Shown: one piece after another, positions 62,834 to 64,000 of the stretch
Position numbering within the stretch: position 1 is the first letter of the stretch
Layout: each line of letters starts with the position of its first letter
NCBI RefSeq assembly: GCF_003671765.1
Contig: NZ_QPIB01000009.1
Location: 275,713 to 339,712, forward strand
From: Xenophilus sp. E41
GTDB taxonomy: Bacteria > Pseudomonadota > Gammaproteobacteria > Burkholderiales > Burkholderiaceae_C
Length of the DNA: 64,000 bases
Direction of reading: 5' to 3'
Position numbers and translations under genes: made by a program
Notes under the pieces: model-generated
What the model saw: only the letters and a program-made list of their open reading frames with translations
What the model was told of the DNA's origin: nothing
The model's database searches: none

Positions 62834-64000
62834 CTAGTCGAGGCCGTGCTGTGTCAGCTTGGCGTACAGCAGCTGACGGTGGATGCCGAGCTGGCGCGCC
62901 GCCAGCGAGCGGTTGCCGCCCGCCTCGGCCAGGGCGTGACGCAGCAGCAGCTTCTCCAGCCGGTCGATCGCCTCGGGCAGGGTGCCCGCATACCAGTCGG
63001 CGGGCAGGGCGTCGGTGGCCGCAGCGCCGGGCGCGGGCGAGGCATCGGCCAGGTCCAGCTGGTGGATCACCGCGCCGCGCTGCAGCGCCTGGCAGCGCTC
63101 CATCGCATTGCGAAGCTCTCTGACGTTGCCGGGCCATCGATGGGCCAGCAGCGCGGCCGCGGCTTCGGGCGACAGGCGCTTGGCCGGGCCCGGCGCCGCC
63201 GCGATGCGCAGGAAGTGCTCGGCCAGCGGCACGATGTCGGCCAGGCGTTCACGCAGCGGCGGCAGATGGATGGCCAGCACGTCCAGGCGGTAGCGCAGGT
63301 CTTCGCGAAAGCGCCCGTCGGCCACGGCCTGCGCGAGGTCGCGGTGGGTGGCGGCCACCACGCGCACGTCCACCTTCTGCGGGCGGTGGCTGCCCACCGG
63401 CGTCACCTCGCCCTCCTGCAGCACGCGCAGCAGCTTGGCCTGCACGTCCAGCGCCATGTCGCCGATCTCGTCGAGCAGCAGCACGCCGCCGTCGGCCGCC
63501 TTGAAGCAGCCGGGCCGGTCGGCGACCGCGCCGGTGAAGGCGCCCTTCACATGGCCGAAGAGCTCGCTCTCGAGCAGCTCGCGTGGAATGGCCGCGCAGT
63601 TGACGGCGACGAAGGGTTGGGCCGCGCGGTCCGAATGGCGGTGCAGCGCGCGCGCCACCAGTTCCTTGCCGGTGCCCGTCTCGCCGACCACCAGCACCGG
63701 TGCGCGGCTGCCGGCGGCCAGGCCGATGCGCTTGTGCACCTCGCGCATGGCCTCGCTGATGCCGATCATCTCGCCATCGTCCGGCAAGGGGGCACGCTCG
63801 GGCGTGGCCGGCGGCGGTGCCGAGGCGGCCAGCGCGCGCCGCACCACCTCGATCACGCCGTCGCGGCTCACCGGCTTGGTGAGGTGGTCGAAGGCGCCCA
63901 GGCGCATCGCCTCGATGGTGCCGGCGCTGCCGGCGTGCGCGGTGAGCACGACCACCGGCGGCAGGCGCGGCAGGGTGGCCTTCATCGCGGCCAGCGTCTG
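62834..64000 (-). CDS. sigma-54-dependent response regulator, NtrC family (5' end outside the window)
   Basis: A partial gene of at least 388 codons, open to the right edge. The visible N-terminus is the second half of a receiver domain (VVVLTAHAGSAGTIEAMRLG and HLTKPV), with the phospho-Asp outside. The AAA+ domain has Walker A GETGTGKELVARAL, the sigma-54 contact loop GHVKGAFTGAV, Walker B GVLLLDEIGDM and the segment HRWPGNVRELRNAMERC. A Fis-type helix-turn-helix ends the protein (GGNRSLAARQLGIHRQLLYA). It should activate sigma-54 promoters after phosphorylation; the cognate kinase must lie to the right. The likely target is the operon just downstream. Confidence 0.95.
   Translation of the reverse strand, partial: QTLAAMKATLPRLPPVVVLTAHAGSAGTIEAMRLGAFDHLTKPVSRDGVIEVVRRALAASAPPPATPERAPLPDDGEMIGISEAMREVHKRIGLAAGSRAPVLVVGETGTGKELVARALHRHSDRAAQPFVAVNCAAIPRELLESELFGHVKGAFTGAVADRPGCFKAADGGVLLLDEIGDMALDVQAKLLRVLQEGEVTPVGSHRPQKVDVRVVAATHRDLAQAVADGRFREDLRYRLDVLAIHLPPLRERLADIVPLAEHFLRIAAAPGPAKRLSPEAAAALLAHRWPGNVRELRNAMERCQALQRGAVIHQLDLADASPAPGAAATDALPADWYAGTLPEAIDRLEKLLLRHALAEAGGNRSLAARQLGIHRQLLYAKLTQHGLD

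Overview
The window is GC-rich DNA from a beta-proteobacterium of the Burkholderiales, most likely family Comamonadaceae and Variovorax-like. This placement rests on gene content and order (HDAC-like/mscS/etfBA/acyl-CoA dehydrogenase, cydDCABX with a GbsR/MarR-type regulator, a paa cluster, Bug-type TctC proteins) and on two copies of an intergenic repeat of a style I associate with that family. It is an inference, since no rRNA or tRNA gene is present. The region reads as ordinary chromosome. I see no phage, plasmid, IS, CRISPR or restriction genes.

Layout. 1-8.4 kb: the tail of a MoxR/DUF58 operon (minus), then an HDAC-like hydrolase, an MscS channel, etfBA, an acyl-CoA dehydrogenase and a nitronate monooxygenase. 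8.7-15.8 kb: the cytochrome bd operon cydDCAB plus the 40-residue cydX, facing a MarR/GbsR-type regulator whose own promoter carries the same palindrome as the cyd promoter. 15.9-29.5 kb: phenylacetate catabolism. A cupin, an EthD-like protein and paaY run to the left; paaG, paaI, paaK, paaABCDE and the TetR regulator run to the right, followed by a branched-chain-type ABC importer with a LivM-LivG fusion. 29.6-33.6 kb: aroC, an MFS carrier, a rhomboid protease and an aldo/keto reductase. 33.6-39.5 kb (minus): a fructose-type sugar operon (ROK regulator, ATPase, permease, binding protein, PfkB kinase). 39.7-44.5 kb: a small catabolic island (class V aminotransferase, FAD oxidoreductase, TctC binding protein, divergent LysR). 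44.5-50.5 kb: a DUF421 pair, a hybrid histidine kinase, a BLUF blue-light protein and several small proteins. 50.5-58.2 kb: a quinate/shikimate module (IclR regulator, two aroE-type dehydrogenases, fused QuiC dehydratase, MHS symporter, TRAP binding protein). 58.3-64 kb: two MFS carriers, two related secreted/cytosolic beta-module proteins and a sigma-54 activator truncated by the window edge.

The regulatory DNA is unusually readable. The clearest signals are (i) TTCAG-N6-CTGAA palindromes at both the cyd promoter and the cyd-linked regulator; (ii) GTTCGATGAT inverted repeats at both promoters of the quinate/shikimate module; (iii) a CCGACCGGTCGG operator under the paaG promoter; and (iv) a sigma-54-like promoter with upstream inverted repeats between the sigma-54 activator and the beta-module genes. 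Two genes (class V aminotransferase, hybrid kinase) are broken by small indels, so either recent decay or residual sequencing error must be considered.
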